Source: Kutzneria chonburiensis (lineage in GTDB: Bacteria > Actinomycetota > Actinomycetes > Mycobacteriales > Pseudonocardiaceae). From it: a DNA stretch of 64,000 nucleotides. The stretch covers positions 8,060,001 to 8,124,000 of the forward strand of contig NZ_CP097263.1 in the NCBI RefSeq assembly GCF_028622115.1, read 5' to 3'. The notes beneath the pieces were generated by a model, which searched no databases, was not told where the DNA came from, and saw only the letters and a program-made list of their open reading frames with translations. This document shows, piece after piece, positions 16,284-23,965 of this stretch. Made by a program: the position numbers and the translations under genes. Position 1 is the stretch's first letter, and each line of letters starts with the position of its first letter.

Positions 16284-17180
16284 GCCCACCGGACTGTCCA
16301 TTATGGATGATCAACTTGCAATTGAACGGCGATCATTCTTTGAAGATCAACCACGGTGGCCATCGGCTTCATGATCAACTTCCCAGACCGGCAATTTCGC
16401 TAGGAGGTCCAGCAGGTTAATCGCGCGTATATATACGTGTATATATATGTGCGCGCGTGAGGATACCGGCCTTGTTGGTGATGCTTGGCGAGGTTGACGT
16501 GCCGGCAGGGTCATCCGGCCGCAGGGTGGTTGCCGTGCGGTAGCGGTTCCATGCCGCACCCTCGGTGTGACCGAGCTGACGGAGATTCACCCGCTCAAGC
16601 CTGTATCTGCCGAGGTAGAGACCCGGAACTGCCGCCGGCTCACCGTGTTTGTACTGGCGGCGGTGACGCTTCGTGCGAGCCGGCCACGGGCTACTGAGAC
16701 CAGGCTCACAGTTTGGAATCCCTCGAATGAGGTGGACGGCCTTCCGTGCGGCGTGGCCAGGGACTGGGGGCCGCTGGCGCCGAAGCTCCATTGTGGACAA
16801 ATAGACGCCACGGAAGTTGCCCTTTACCTGGGAGATGGTGACTCCCGTTAACAGTCAAAATGACCCCTCCCCCTACCTGGGTACCCCCGGCGAGGTACCC
16901 CCGCGTCGGGCACCCCTGGGCTGTATCGAGGGCGGAGGTTGCTAGTCCAACCGGGTTACGTGTTACGCACCCCCGGACCGCCGGTCATGCAGAAGTCACG
17001 GGGTCTGTGTCGGCCGCGAGTATGTTCGATCTATCGCTTCCCGTCGTCACCTCAATGTCGGCCCGGAAGTGACCGGTCCTGGCCTCTGGAATCGCGGAGG
17101 CCGGGACCGGAGCAATCGCTTGGCCATGGGGGGCTGGACCTGGCGTCGAGCCCCTAACCGCTCCTGGGGGAGTTGCTTGC
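16284..17180. other. Long region without a convincing gene
   Basis: About 900 bases. It holds repeats of TGATCAACTT (16308-16317 and 16372-16381, with a degenerate copy near 16344) and an AT-rich inverted repeat at 16422-16457. The rest is GC-rich with open frames on both strands but no good SD or recognisable protein. The combination of short direct repeats beside an AT-rich dyad would suit a replication origin or a regulatory hub; neither is proven. Confidence 0.5.
16422..16457. repeat. AT-rich imperfect inverted repeat flanked by CGCGCG
   Basis: A core of alternating T and A (TATATATA on both sides of CGTG) is enclosed by CGCGCG at each end. The alternating purine-pyrimidine run could adopt cruciform or Z-like structure and melt easily. 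Confidence 0.75.
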
Positions 17181-17285
17181 ATGGGTGACGTGTGGGTTGA
17201 GGCGTGCGAATCGGATCCGCTGTGGAGCTGTCCAGCGGTGCGGCAGCCCAGCCTGTGTGATCTGCCTCATGATCTAGTCGCTTGA
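17181..17285 (+). CDS. Possible 34-aa leader ORF before the repressor candidate
   Basis: ATG at 17181 with GGGGGAG eight bases upstream, a good SD. The TGA stop at 17283-17285 lies inside the regulatory motif at 17282. The peptide has three Cys (EACESD, WSCPAV, SLCDL). May be a leader peptide or a small protein. Confidence 0.4.
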   Translation: MGDVWVEACESDPLWSCPAVRQPSLCDLPHDLVA

Positions 17286-17294
17286 CGTTCAGCA
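17282..17294 (+). promoter_or_regulatory. Stoperator-like motif copy 4 (TTGACGTTCAGCA)
   Basis: Fourth copy; TTGACG with TTGTAT 17 bases downstream gives a weak promoter candidate. First of two copies, 67 bases apart, in front of the repressor-like gene. Confidence 0.65.
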
Positions 17295-17301
17295 GGCGTT
17301 G

Positions 17302-17352
17302 ATGTTGTATGGAGCTTCGCCCGGTCGGGCAACGCCAGAAGTTGCCGCTTGA
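17302..17352 (+). CDS. Possible 16-aa ORF between two regulatory motifs
   Basis: ATG 17302 to TGA 17352; AGG lies five bases upstream. Like the ORF before it, it ends in codons GCT TGA within a copy of the motif. Too short to assign; listed because of this repeated placement. Confidence 0.22.
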   Translation: MLYGASPGRATPEVAA

Positions 17353-17361
17353 CGTTCAGCA
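17349..17361 (+). promoter_or_regulatory. Stoperator-like motif copy 5 overlapping a promoter
   Basis: TTGACG (17349-17354) plus TAGCCT (17373-17378) with an 18-bp spacer make a plausible promoter 20 bases before the ATG of the repressor-like gene, so binding of the gene product here would be autoregulation. Confidence 0.65.
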
Positions 17362-17397
17362 GCAATCATGGTTAGCCTCGAAGACGAGGTGATGACG

Positions 17398-17967
17398 ATG
17401 GAAAACGCGAACGACCGGCGAAAGGTGCTCACTCCCGCGCTGTATGTCGAACTTGTGACACGGTATACGGTCAACGGCAAGCGGGTGCGGTCGGACAGTC
17501 TAATAGCCGACGACTTTGGAGTGAGCCGTGCGAGGGTGAGTCAGGTACGGGAACTTGCGAAGGAGCAGTTTCCGGGCGTACTTCCTGAGACGCCAACGGA
17601 AGCGACAAACAGAACGTGGCCGTGGGGCAACATCCCCGGCGAGTTTCAGCGCACGCAGATTTATCAGAACCTGCGGGCCTTCGCTCGGTACATCGCTACG
17701 GGCGGCAAGGGGATGAGCGCGGTCAGCGTGGGCCGTGTGCTCAGCCTACTGGCCTTGCTTCGGGACGGAAACCTGGTGGTCGAGTTCGATCCTAAGATTC
17801 CGCCGGAGCCAGGAGTTAGCAACAAGGGAGGGTGGCGTTATGTACCGCGAAACGAGGAACTGGACGGCGACGCTCAAACTGGACTCATTTTTAGGGTAAA
17901 CGAGCACACGAGGGAGCTGACCGACGAAATTAGACTGATCTGGAAATTTCCTGCCACGCTGCCCTGA
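17398..17967 (+). CDS. Helix-turn-helix protein, candidate immunity repressor
   Basis: 189 aa; ATG 17398 chosen for AGGTG at 7-base spacing (in-frame ATGs at 17368 and 17392 are alternatives). Residues about 37-60 form a helix-turn-helix (SLIADDFGVSRARVSQVRELAKE). The rest is mixed alpha/beta with RRYVPRNEEL-type basic patches. Length and position, just before the RecB/Cas4-like gene, match the L5-type repressor (gp71, about 183 aa) rather than its sequence, which I cannot compare. Two motif copies upstream support autoregulation. It could instead be another early regulator. Confidence 0.55.
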   Translation: MENANDRRKVLTPALYVELVTRYTVNGKRVRSDSLIADDFGVSRARVSQVRELAKEQFPGVLPETPTEATNRTWPWGNIPGEFQRTQIYQNLRAFARYIATGGKGMSAVSVGRVLSLLALLRDGNLVVEFDPKIPPEPGVSNKGGWRYVPRNEELDGDAQTGLIFRVNEHTRELTDEIRLIWKFPATLP

Positions 17968-17998
17968 CGTGGCGTGGGAGGGGGAAGAGGAAATACCG

Positions 17999-18331
17999 AT
18001 GTACGCCCACATTGGGCCTTCAGTTCAGATAATTTCTACACACTTGCCCTACTTCCACTTGTGGAAGGAGAGCTGGGCTCAGTCATGGCGAAACGGACCG
18101 GTCCTGCGGTTTTATCACACGGTCCTGCTCGGCATGTCCGATCCCATCGCGGAACCGGTGCGGGCAGCGCTACGGGGGCGCTGCTACACCGAGCTTGACT
18201 CGGTTGAAGACGACGATGAGGGGATGCTTTTCGGGCGAGCTGTACTGAAAACGATCGGCTTGTTCGATACCTGCCCCGGTGTGGAACGAAGTCACACATG
18301 CGGGGCCGGGTTGGCGGCGGAAGGCCCGTGA
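17999..18331 (+). CDS. Hypothetical phage protein
   Basis: 110 aa; ATG 17999 with AGAGG upstream. TGA overlaps the GTG of the nuclease gene (GTGA), so the two are coupled. Aromatic-rich N-terminal half (YFHLWKESWAQSWRNG) and acidic middle (SVEDDDEG). No family recognised. Confidence 0.6.
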   Translation: MYAHIGPSVQIISTHLPYFHLWKESWAQSWRNGPVLRFYHTVLLGMSDPIAEPVRAALRGRCYTELDSVEDDDEGMLFGRAVLKTIGLFDTCPGVERSHTCGAGLAAEGP

Positions 18332-19128
18332 CCTACCGATCCGTCAGCCAGCTCAAGAGCTACGCGCGATGCGCGTACGGGTACTACCTGGAGCGGGTGG
18401 CAAAGGCGTGGACCCGCCCTGCGGCATGGTTGCCGCAGGGCGTTGCGGTCCACGAAGCCGTGGAAGCTGTTGAACGCTCGGGCCGCACCATGACGGCCGC
18501 ACAAGCTCAAGGCGTGTTCCGGGAGAGCTATGCCAGAGAGGTCAATGCGTCAGCGGCGACCTGTCCGAACTTCAACTGGTGGATGCCCAGCGGCCGGCAT
18601 CAGGGCGAAGCCGACATCGCGCGCCGGTGGGGCCTCGGCCTGGACCAGGTGGCGGCTTACGTGGACTATGTGGAGACCCACCCGCACGAGGTGATCTGGG
18701 TAGCGCCTGACGGGACACCCGCCATCGAGCTGGAGTTCGAGGTCCGGTTCGGCACGGTGATCGTGCGGGGATACCTAGACCAGGCGGTTGAAGTCGACGG
18801 CGAGGTGCGGGTACGTGATGTCAAGACGGGCCTGCCGCCGGACGACGAGCTTCAGCTTGGCGTGTACGGCGTAGCGCTCAGCAAGACCTATGACGTGGAG
18901 GTGCGAACCGGGGACTACTGGATGGCCAAGGCGGGCCGGCCGGCCCATCCCTACGACCTGACGGCCTGGACTGAGGAGAGGATCACGGAGGCGTTCGAGG
19001 AGATGGATGCAGGAGTTCGAAGTGGACGCTTCGAGCCTGACCCGGAGCCGGCCAAGTGCGACCGGTGCCCGGTCAAGGACAAGTGCGAGTTCGGTCCCAT
19101 GGCCGATTTTCTGCGACCCGGCACTTAA
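18328..19128 (+). CDS. RecB/Cas4-like PD-(D/E)XK exonuclease
   Basis: 266 aa; GTG 18328 fits the GTGA overlap with the previous stop. The nuclease core reads GYLDQAVE ... VRVRDVKTG ... LQLGVYG, giving the Asp, D-x-K and Gln-Leu positions of RecB/Cas4 nucleases. Cys residues (YARCAYGYYL near residue 12; CDRCPVKDKCEFG at the end) match the Fe-S cluster ligands of Cas4-type enzymes. It probably processes DNA ends for recombination or replication. The TAA stop lies in regulatory motif copy 6. Confidence 0.85.
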   Translation: MTYRSVSQLKSYARCAYGYYLERVAKAWTRPAAWLPQGVAVHEAVEAVERSGRTMTAAQAQGVFRESYAREVNASAATCPNFNWWMPSGRHQGEADIARRWGLGLDQVAAYVDYVETHPHEVIWVAPDGTPAIELEFEVRFGTVIVRGYLDQAVEVDGEVRVRDVKTGLPPDDELQLGVYGVALSKTYDVEVRTGDYWMAKAGRPAHPYDLTAWTEERITEAFEEMDAGVRSGRFEPDPEPAKCDRCPVKDKCEFGPMADFLRPGT

Positions 19129-19137
19129 CATTCAGCA
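19125..19137 (+). promoter_or_regulatory. Stoperator-like motif copy 6 (TTAACATTCAGCA)
   Basis: Sixth copy; its TAA is the stop codon of the nuclease gene. Followed by three GTTCGTAA-type repeats (19141-19163) ending in TAAGTTCGTAGTGG, a word also present at 10661-10674 in the hairpin array. Confidence 0.65.
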
Positions 19138-19174
19138 AGAGTTCGTAAGTTCGTAAGTTCGTAGTGGGGGTGTC

Positions 19175-19978
19175 GTGTACTCGCTTCTCCAGTCCAGGCG
19201 TGTCAGAGGGTCGGCGGGCGAACCGCTTCCCGCTGTCTTCAAGTCGTTGGCGGACAAGGGATTTATCCTTCGGCGGGGTCAGCTGGCGCTGGTCGCTGCT
19301 GGGCCGGGGACGGGCAAGAGCGCGTTTGCCTTGACGCAGGCACTGAAGAGTCGAGTCCCGACGCTGTACCTGTCCGCCGACAGTGACGCTTTCGTCCAGC
19401 TCACGCGGTCGCTGTCCATCCTTATGGGATGGACGCTGGAGCAGTCGGCCCGCGCGGTACTCCGGGACGACCTGGGTGCGGCGCAGCAGGTTCTCGCTGG
19501 CTTGCCGATCAGGTTTGAGTTCAGCGCCTCGCCGACGCTCGACCAGATCGAGTTGACCATGGCGGCCTATGAGGAGGTGTACGGGTCCTATCCGACGCTC
19601 GTCGTCGTCGACAACATCACCAATGTCCAAGCTGGGCTAGGGGAAGACGAGGGATCGGCCGGGCTGGACAGGCTGATGGACTACTTGTCAACCATGGCAA
19701 GGGAAACCCGTGCGTGCGTGCTCGGTCTGCATCATGTGACCTCGGGGTTCAACGATGCGGACAAGCCGGTCCCGTTGTCCGGAGTGAAGAACCAGGTTTC
19801 CCGGGTGCCTGCTCTCATCGGGACGATGTTCAAGCCGGTCAGGGACGAGTGGAGCGAGGACGTCCTGTGCTTCTCGAAGGTGAAGGACAGGAACGGCCGC
19901 GCCGATCCAAGTGGGCACGACTACGTGGAGTTGCGGTTCGCGGGTGATCGGATGCTGATCGAGGACATGGCCGCGTAG
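19175..19978 (+). CDS. RecA/DnaB-like replicative ATPase
   Basis: 267 aa; GTG start with TGGGGG upstream. Walker A AAGPGTGKSAFAL near residues 41-53, Walker B YPTLVVVDNITN near residues 140-150, then LGLHHVTSG (sensor-like His) and a basic C-terminal region. This is the RecA-fold core of DnaB/KaiC-type proteins without the DnaB N-terminal domain, as in many actinophage helicases. It probably acts in phage DNA replication or recombination with the primase encoded downstream. Confidence 0.8.
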   Translation: MYSLLQSRRVRGSAGEPLPAVFKSLADKGFILRRGQLALVAAGPGTGKSAFALTQALKSRVPTLYLSADSDAFVQLTRSLSILMGWTLEQSARAVLRDDLGAAQQVLAGLPIRFEFSASPTLDQIELTMAAYEEVYGSYPTLVVVDNITNVQAGLGEDEGSAGLDRLMDYLSTMARETRACVLGLHHVTSGFNDADKPVPLSGVKNQVSRVPALIGTMFKPVRDEWSEDVLCFSKVKDRNGRADPSGHDYVELRFAGDRMLIEDMAA

Positions 19979-20002
19979 GCGAGCCTGAACGAGGGGGAAT
20001 AG

Positions 20003-20404
20003 TTGGAAAAGAAGAAGGCTGCGCCGAAGGCGCGGAAGCTGTCTGTCCCTAATGGACGTGCGGTCAAGGCGCGGGGACGTAACTGGGAGAACGCCGTGGT
20101 GTCGATCTGCCACCGGTTGGGCTGGGTCGACGCCAAGCGCAACGGAGCCGTGTACGGCGGAGCGGACCGAGGAGACATCGGCGGGGCACCGCTGACAATC
20201 CAGTGCAAGGCGGTAGACCGTGTCCAACTGTGGAGGCATCTAGACGACGCCATCGAGCAAGCCGGCCACAACGGCACGTCGGATGAGACATGCGTGGTCT
20301 ACAAGCGCCACGGTGGATCTACGGCAGACGCCGCCTGGGTGTTTCGCGGCGACTTTGCCGAACGACTGTTGCAGCACTACTACTTAACATTCAGCAAGGA
20401 TTGA
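20003..20404 (+). CDS. Holliday-junction-resolvase-like nuclease
   Basis: 133 aa; TTG start after GAGGGGGAATAG. A basic N-terminus (KKKAAPKARK) precedes the PD-(D/E)XK-like core: NWENAVVSICHRLG (acidic residue in first helix), RGDIGGAPLTIQCKAVDR (Asp and QCK). This matches archaeal-type Hjc/VRR-like endonucleases used for branched DNA. Motif copy 7 lies within its last codons. Confidence 0.7.
   Translation: MEKKKAAPKARKLSVPNGRAVKARGRNWENAVVSICHRLGWVDAKRNGAVYGGADRGDIGGAPLTIQCKAVDRVQLWRHLDDAIEQAGHNGTSDETCVVYKRHGGSTADAAWVFRGDFAERLLQHYYLTFSKD
20384..20396 (+). promoter_or_regulatory. Stoperator-like motif copy 7 (TTAACATTCAGCA)
   Basis: Seventh copy, read in frame by the 3' end of the resolvase gene and ending 10 bases before the primase ATG at 20407. 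Confidence 0.65.
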
Positions 20405-20406
20405 TC

Positions 20407-20807
20407 ATGGCGGTGCCGCCGGTGCCTGCCGTCGCGCCGATCGTGGCGGTGCTACGGCACTACTACCCCGGATGGGAACCACCGGTTGAGCGGGGGAGTG
20501 GACGCGGTGTCGCTGCCCCGTGCACGGCGAGGAACACGCATCCGCGTCAATCTCGTTCTCCCGCAACGCGTTCCGCTGCCACGGCTGCGGCTCGAAAGGG
20601 GACGTCCTGTCGATCATCCGACAACAGGAAGGAGGAGATCATTCCAGCGCTGTCCGACGGGCAGAAGAAATATCTGGCGGACGCTACGAGCCGGTACCAC
20701 GCCGCACTGACGGGAAGCCCCGCCGAAGAGTATTTGGCCAGCCGGGGACTGGGAGCGCAGAGCGTCCGGGAGATCGTCGACCGCTACCGCCTTGGCTACG
20801 TAGCTGA
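20407..20807 (+). pseudogene. Primase N-terminal zinc-finger module, frame broken at a G run
   Basis: ATG 20407 begins MAVPPVPAVAPIVAVLRHYYPGW-type sequence, but the CHC2 zinc finger (CRCPVHGEEHAS ... FRCHGCGSKGDVLSII) is in the -1 frame. One extra G in GGGGG at 20492-20496 would join them as PPVERGEWTRCRCPVHG. The zinc-finger frame then runs to a TGA at 20805-20807 with RRAEEISGGRYEPVPRR, overlapping the TOPRIM gene. Either a real single-base loss, -1 ribosomal frameshifting, or a sequencing error. The module normally recognises template DNA in primer synthesis. Confidence 0.7.
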
Positions 20808-21309
20808 CCCTGTTGCGGGACAGGGAATGTACCGAGGCTGGCTCGCCATTCCCTATCTACGCAAGGGAACTGACCGAGACTGGTCGGTCGCATCGATCAG
20901 GTTTCGATGCCTGGAGCACCACGAGCATCAGGGGCACGGGAAGTACATGACCCTGCCGGGCGACCGGCCCAGGCTCTACAACACGCCGGCTCTGATGACC
21001 GCATCGGATCAGATCGCCATCTGTGAAGGCGAGCTGGACACCGTCACCGCCGCTGCCTGCGGGCTCGACGCGGTGGGAGTCCCGGGCGTCGAAGCCTGGC
21101 AACCTCACTTTGCTCCCGCGTTCCTTGGCTACGAACGGGTGTACCTGTTGGCCGACAACGACGACAGCGGACAGGGCCTGAAGTTCGCCGAGCGGATCGC
21201 CGGAGAGCTGCCGAACGCGCGAGTCGTGCTCATGCCGCATGGGCATGACGTCAACTCGCTGGTCATGCAGCAAGGGAAGAGGTCCCTGCTGGAGAGGATC
21301 ACCGATTGA
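20641..21309 (+). CDS. Primase TOPRIM module, probable ATT start
   Basis: 222 aa. Strong SD AGGAAGGAGGAG (20626-20637) ends three bases before ATT 20641; no ATG, GTG or TTG fits in this frame. The protein starts IPALSDGQKKYLADATSRYHA, then SPAEEYLASRGLG (typical linker helix), then TOPRIM: ICEGELDTVTAAACG (Glu) and VYLLADNDDSGQG (DxD). The TOPRIM centre makes RNA primers. Separation of zinc finger and TOPRIM into overlapping frames resembles some actinophage primases. An unseen frameshift from the upstream frame is the alternative to the rare start. Confidence 0.75.
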   Translation: MPALSDGQKKYLADATSRYHAALTGSPAEEYLASRGLGAQSVREIVDRYRLGYVADPVAGQGMYRGWLAIPYLRKGTDRDWSVASIRFRCLEHHEHQGHGKYMTLPGDRPRLYNTPALMTASDQIAICEGELDTVTAAACGLDAVGVPGVEAWQPHFAPAFLGYERVYLLADNDDSGQGLKFAERIAGELPNARVVLMPHGHDVNSLVMQQGKRSLLERITD

Positions 21310-21773
21310 AACACGAGAACAACAGCTTGGTTCGCATCACGGTGGGGCAGCTCGAAGGCTTCGTCGGCCGCATCACGGGCTACGACGAGTTCTTTGAGCT
21401 GTACCTGGTCCGCGTGCCCGAACTCGCGGAGACCGTGGTCGGGCTGGATGAGACGGAGATAGAAGCCTTGGCAGACAACGACAACAGCGCCGCACCGGCC
21501 AACGAGCCTGACATGCCACCGGCGCCACCCTTCGGAATGTCCTCAGAGGACCTGGCGCAGTACACGGCTGACTTCATCAACCGCTGCATGACACGGGTTA
21601 CCACCGTCGGCCGTGAGCAGTACGACCTCGGCGGCCACCAGCAGTTCGAAGTGAAGTCCATCGCGGACGTGTGCCGCATGGCCCTGGAGGAAGTCGAGGA
21701 CTTCGCCGTGTACGCGGCCATGGTGCACATCCGAGTTCGGCGGACCCTGGCCGCCGTGGAAGAGGTTCTGTGA
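21306..21773 (+). CDS. Hypothetical phage protein in replication operon
   Basis: 155 aa; TTG start overlapping the primase TGA (TTGA). Residues 10-40 (VRITVGQLEGFVGRITGYDE) resemble a small KOW/SH3-like barrel; a Pro-rich linker follows; the C-terminal half is helical (SIADVCRMALEEVEDFAVYAAM). Family not named. Its TGA overlaps the next gene. Confidence 0.7.
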   Translation: MKHENNSLVRITVGQLEGFVGRITGYDEFFELYLVRVPELAETVVGLDETEIEALADNDNSAAPANEPDMPPAPPFGMSSEDLAQYTADFINRCMTRVTTVGREQYDLGGHQQFEVKSIADVCRMALEEVEDFAVYAAMVHIRVRRTLAAVEEVL

Positions 21774-22537
21774 GGCGGACCTACGTCGTAATCAGCGACA
21801 CCCAGATCCCGTACCAGGATCAGCGAGCGCTGGCAGGGGTCATCCGCTTCATCGGCTCGTACCAACCCGATGAGGTCGTGCAGATCGGAGACCTCGCCGA
21901 CTTTCCCCAACCATCGCAGTGGTCCAAGGACTCGCGTGGCGAGTACGAGGGAAGCATCTTCCGTGACGCCGAGACGGTGAAGGAGAAGTTCCTCAAGCCG
22001 CTTCGAGCTGTCTACTCGGGACAGGTCGGCGTGATCGAGGGCAACCACGACCTTCGCCCTCGGCAGTACCTCAAGCGGTATGCGCCCGCACTGGAGGGAT
22101 CGCCGGCGTTCGAGTTAGAGAACCTGTTCGACTTCAAGGCGTTCGACGTCGCGAAGCTGCCCGACTTCTACGAGTTCAGCCCCGGCTGGCTGATGTGCCA
22201 CGGCCACTTGGCCCGGTTCAACATCTCGCCCATCGCTGGGAACACGGCGTTGAACGGGGCGAAGAAGATCGGCAAGTCCGTGGTCATGGGCCACACACAC
22301 CGACTGGGCAAGGGATCCCACTCGGTCGGCTACGACGGGAAGATTACCTCCACCCTGACCGGCGTCGAAGTCGGGCACCTCATGGACATGAAGGCTGCCG
22401 GCTACCTGAAGCGCGGCGTGGGCGACTGGCAAATGGGATTCGGCGTGATCCATGTCGACGGCCACCACGTCCAGGCCGAAGTCATCGCCATCAGGCACCG
22501 AAAGTTCATTGTGGACGGACAAACCTATTCCTGCTGA
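21770..22537 (+). CDS. Metallophosphoesterase
   Basis: 255 aa; GTG 21770 overlaps the preceding stop. Calcineurin-like motifs in order: ISDTQIP (Asp; Gln replaces the usual His), QIGDLADF (GDxxD), GNHDLRP (GNHD), CHGH and GHTHRLG (GHxH). It hydrolyses phosphoesters with two metal ions; L5-like phages carry a related gene in the same position. The substrate is unknown. Confidence 0.85.
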   Translation: MRRTYVVISDTQIPYQDQRALAGVIRFIGSYQPDEVVQIGDLADFPQPSQWSKDSRGEYEGSIFRDAETVKEKFLKPLRAVYSGQVGVIEGNHDLRPRQYLKRYAPALEGSPAFELENLFDFKAFDVAKLPDFYEFSPGWLMCHGHLARFNISPIAGNTALNGAKKIGKSVVMGHTHRLGKGSHSVGYDGKITSTLTGVEVGHLMDMKAAGYLKRGVGDWQMGFGVIHVDGHHVQAEVIAIRHRKFIVDGQTYSC

Positions 22538-22562
22538 CAGTGGGAAACGACAAGGGGGAACT

Positions 22563-23216
22563 GTGGAAGGCATCACCGACCTGGAGTGGGCCGCGCTGCG
22601 GGTGCAAGCACACCGAGCCGGCGAGCAAGTCGCGCGCTACTGGCCGCACTGCGTCAGCGCCGACGACATCGAGCAGGACATCATGCTCCGGCTCCTGGAG
22701 TCGCCCGGCAGCGCCCGCAAGATCCTCGACCTGCCCAGCGAGGACAACAGCCAGCGGAAGTTCCTGATCAAGATGGGCCACCAGATCGCCAGCATCGAAC
22801 AGCGGGATTACGAGCTGTACTCAGGCCAGTACCTGTACCACCTCGGCGAGGTCCGCTCGCTGCTGGAGGGCCAGGCGCTCACCCGCCGACTGGACCAGCA
22901 CGGCATCACCAACCAGGGCGCGAAGTTCAAGGCGGCGGAGGTCGACCTCCGCAACGCCCTGTCCGTGCTGGCCGACCAGTACGCCGAGGCGATCAAGCGC
23001 CGGTACCGGGACGGGAAGAACCCGACCGCCAACACCGAGCGCAAGACGCTCAGCCGGGCCATCGAGGCCCTGACCGAGCACATGAACCGGTCGGCAAGGA
23101 ACCGGACCGCCGACTACACCGACGGCCCCGGCACCCGGCGAGTCCTGAGCAACGCCCAGTCCATCGCCGTGAACACCGCTGCTGGCAAGACCTTGGGAGG
23201 AAACGACTGTGAATGA
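22563..23216 (+). CDS. Sigma-factor-like DNA-binding protein
   Basis: 217 aa; GTG 22563 with GGGGGA upstream. The segment SADDIEQDIMLRLLESP near residue 35 resembles sigma-70 region 2, and the C-terminal RNALSVLADQYAEAIKRRYRDG resembles the start of region 4. Similar sigma-like proteins occur in actinobacteriophage early operons. It could steer host RNA polymerase to late genes; no separate helix-turn-helix is clear, so confidence is moderate. Confidence 0.5.
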   Translation: MEGITDLEWAALRVQAHRAGEQVARYWPHCVSADDIEQDIMLRLLESPGSARKILDLPSEDNSQRKFLIKMGHQIASIEQRDYELYSGQYLYHLGEVRSLLEGQALTRRLDQHGITNQGAKFKAAEVDLRNALSVLADQYAEAIKRRYRDGKNPTANTERKTLSRAIEALTEHMNRSARNRTADYTDGPGTRRVLSNAQSIAVNTAAGKTLGGNDCE

Positions 23217-23379
23217 CAAGAACCCCGTCGCCGTGTTCATCGGCGGCCTGATCGCCACCGCCGTGATGTTCGCCGTGTGCGTGCTGCTGCTGACCGTTCT
23301 CGGTCTCAGCGTGGGCCAGGCGTGCGCCGGCACGGCGCTGGGCCTGATCGCCGCCGGCCTGATCAAGAACGACAAGTGA
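23209..23379 (+). CDS. Small two-helix membrane protein
   Basis: 56 aa; GTG 23209 overlaps the end of the previous gene, with GGGAGG eight bases upstream. Two hydrophobic stretches (VFIGGLIATAVMFAVCVLLL and ACAGTALGLIAAGLI) separated by a short turn, ending in Lys/Asp. Could be a membrane-active phage peptide; holin-like size but located in the early operon. Confidence 0.65.
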   Translation: MNDKNPVAVFIGGLIATAVMFAVCVLLLTVLGLSVGQACAGTALGLIAAGLIKNDK

Positions 23380-23390
23380 GAGAGGAACCA

Positions 23391-23912
23391 ATGGAGTTCG
23401 ATCCCTTCGCCGACGACACCCCCGACGTGCCCGACGAGGCGCAGACCTACACCAATCCGTGGGACGAGCAGTCGCCGGCCCCGGCACCCGAGCCGGCCCC
23501 TGTACCCGGCAGCTCAGATCACCGCGTGCGGGTCACCCTGAAGGCCGGCTCTGACTACGCCGCGCCCTGGGTCACCGTTGACGGCCACGACGTCCGGGAC
23601 GCCCTGGGCCAGATCAGCGACTGGGAGGCACTGCGGGAGCTGCTGGACCGCGCGGCCAAGGTGGGCGCGTACTTCGTGTCCAAGGCGGCCGGCACCACCG
23701 GTCAGAGCGGCCAGGCCGGCCAACGACCCGCGTCGGCCAGCGCGCCGCCGCAGGGCTCCCAGGAAGCTCCCGGCGGTGAGAAGCGGTACTGCGAGCACGG
23801 CGAGATGATCTACCGCTCGGGCATCAGCGCGAAGAACGGTGCACCGTACCGACTTTTCTCCTGCCCCAACACCAATCGCGATCAGCAGTGCAAGCCTCAG
23901 TGGCTCCGGTAG
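23391..23912 (+). CDS. Phage protein with C-terminal zinc ribbon, possibly ssDNA-binding
   Basis: 173 aa; ATG with AGAGGAACCA upstream. An acidic, Pro-rich N-terminus, a beta-containing middle (HRVRVTLKAGSDYAAPWVTVDG) and a C-terminal Cys pattern (YCEHGEM, FSCPN, QCKPQ) typical of a small zinc ribbon. Similar proteins are found near phage polymerases. Function not established. Confidence 0.65.
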   Translation: MEFDPFADDTPDVPDEAQTYTNPWDEQSPAPAPEPAPVPGSSDHRVRVTLKAGSDYAAPWVTVDGHDVRDALGQISDWEALRELLDRAAKVGAYFVSKAAGTTGQSGQAGQRPASASAPPQGSQEAPGGEKRYCEHGEMIYRSGISAKNGAPYRLFSCPNTNRDQQCKPQWLR

Positions 23913-23933
23913 GTCCTTTTCATGCCCACCTAC

Positions 23934-23946
23934 TTAACATTCAGCA
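23934..23946 (+). promoter_or_regulatory. Stoperator-like motif copy 8 (TTAACATTCAGCA)
   Basis: Eighth copy, 20 bases before the GTG of the small ORF at 23966. Confidence 0.65.
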
Positions 23947-23965
23947 GTGAAGTGGGGTGTCGTCC

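Noticed and set aside
15927-16310. Open frames on both strands across the 9-bp repeat (His-Gly-Arg and Pro-Thr-Val tracts)
   Set aside because: A repeat of nine bases without a stop keeps several frames open automatically; no SD or conserved domain supports these.
16417-16851. Overlapping plus- and minus-strand frames after the AT-rich dyad
   Set aside because: Composition is shadow-like, no SD, and I could not support any integrase or other family from the sequence.
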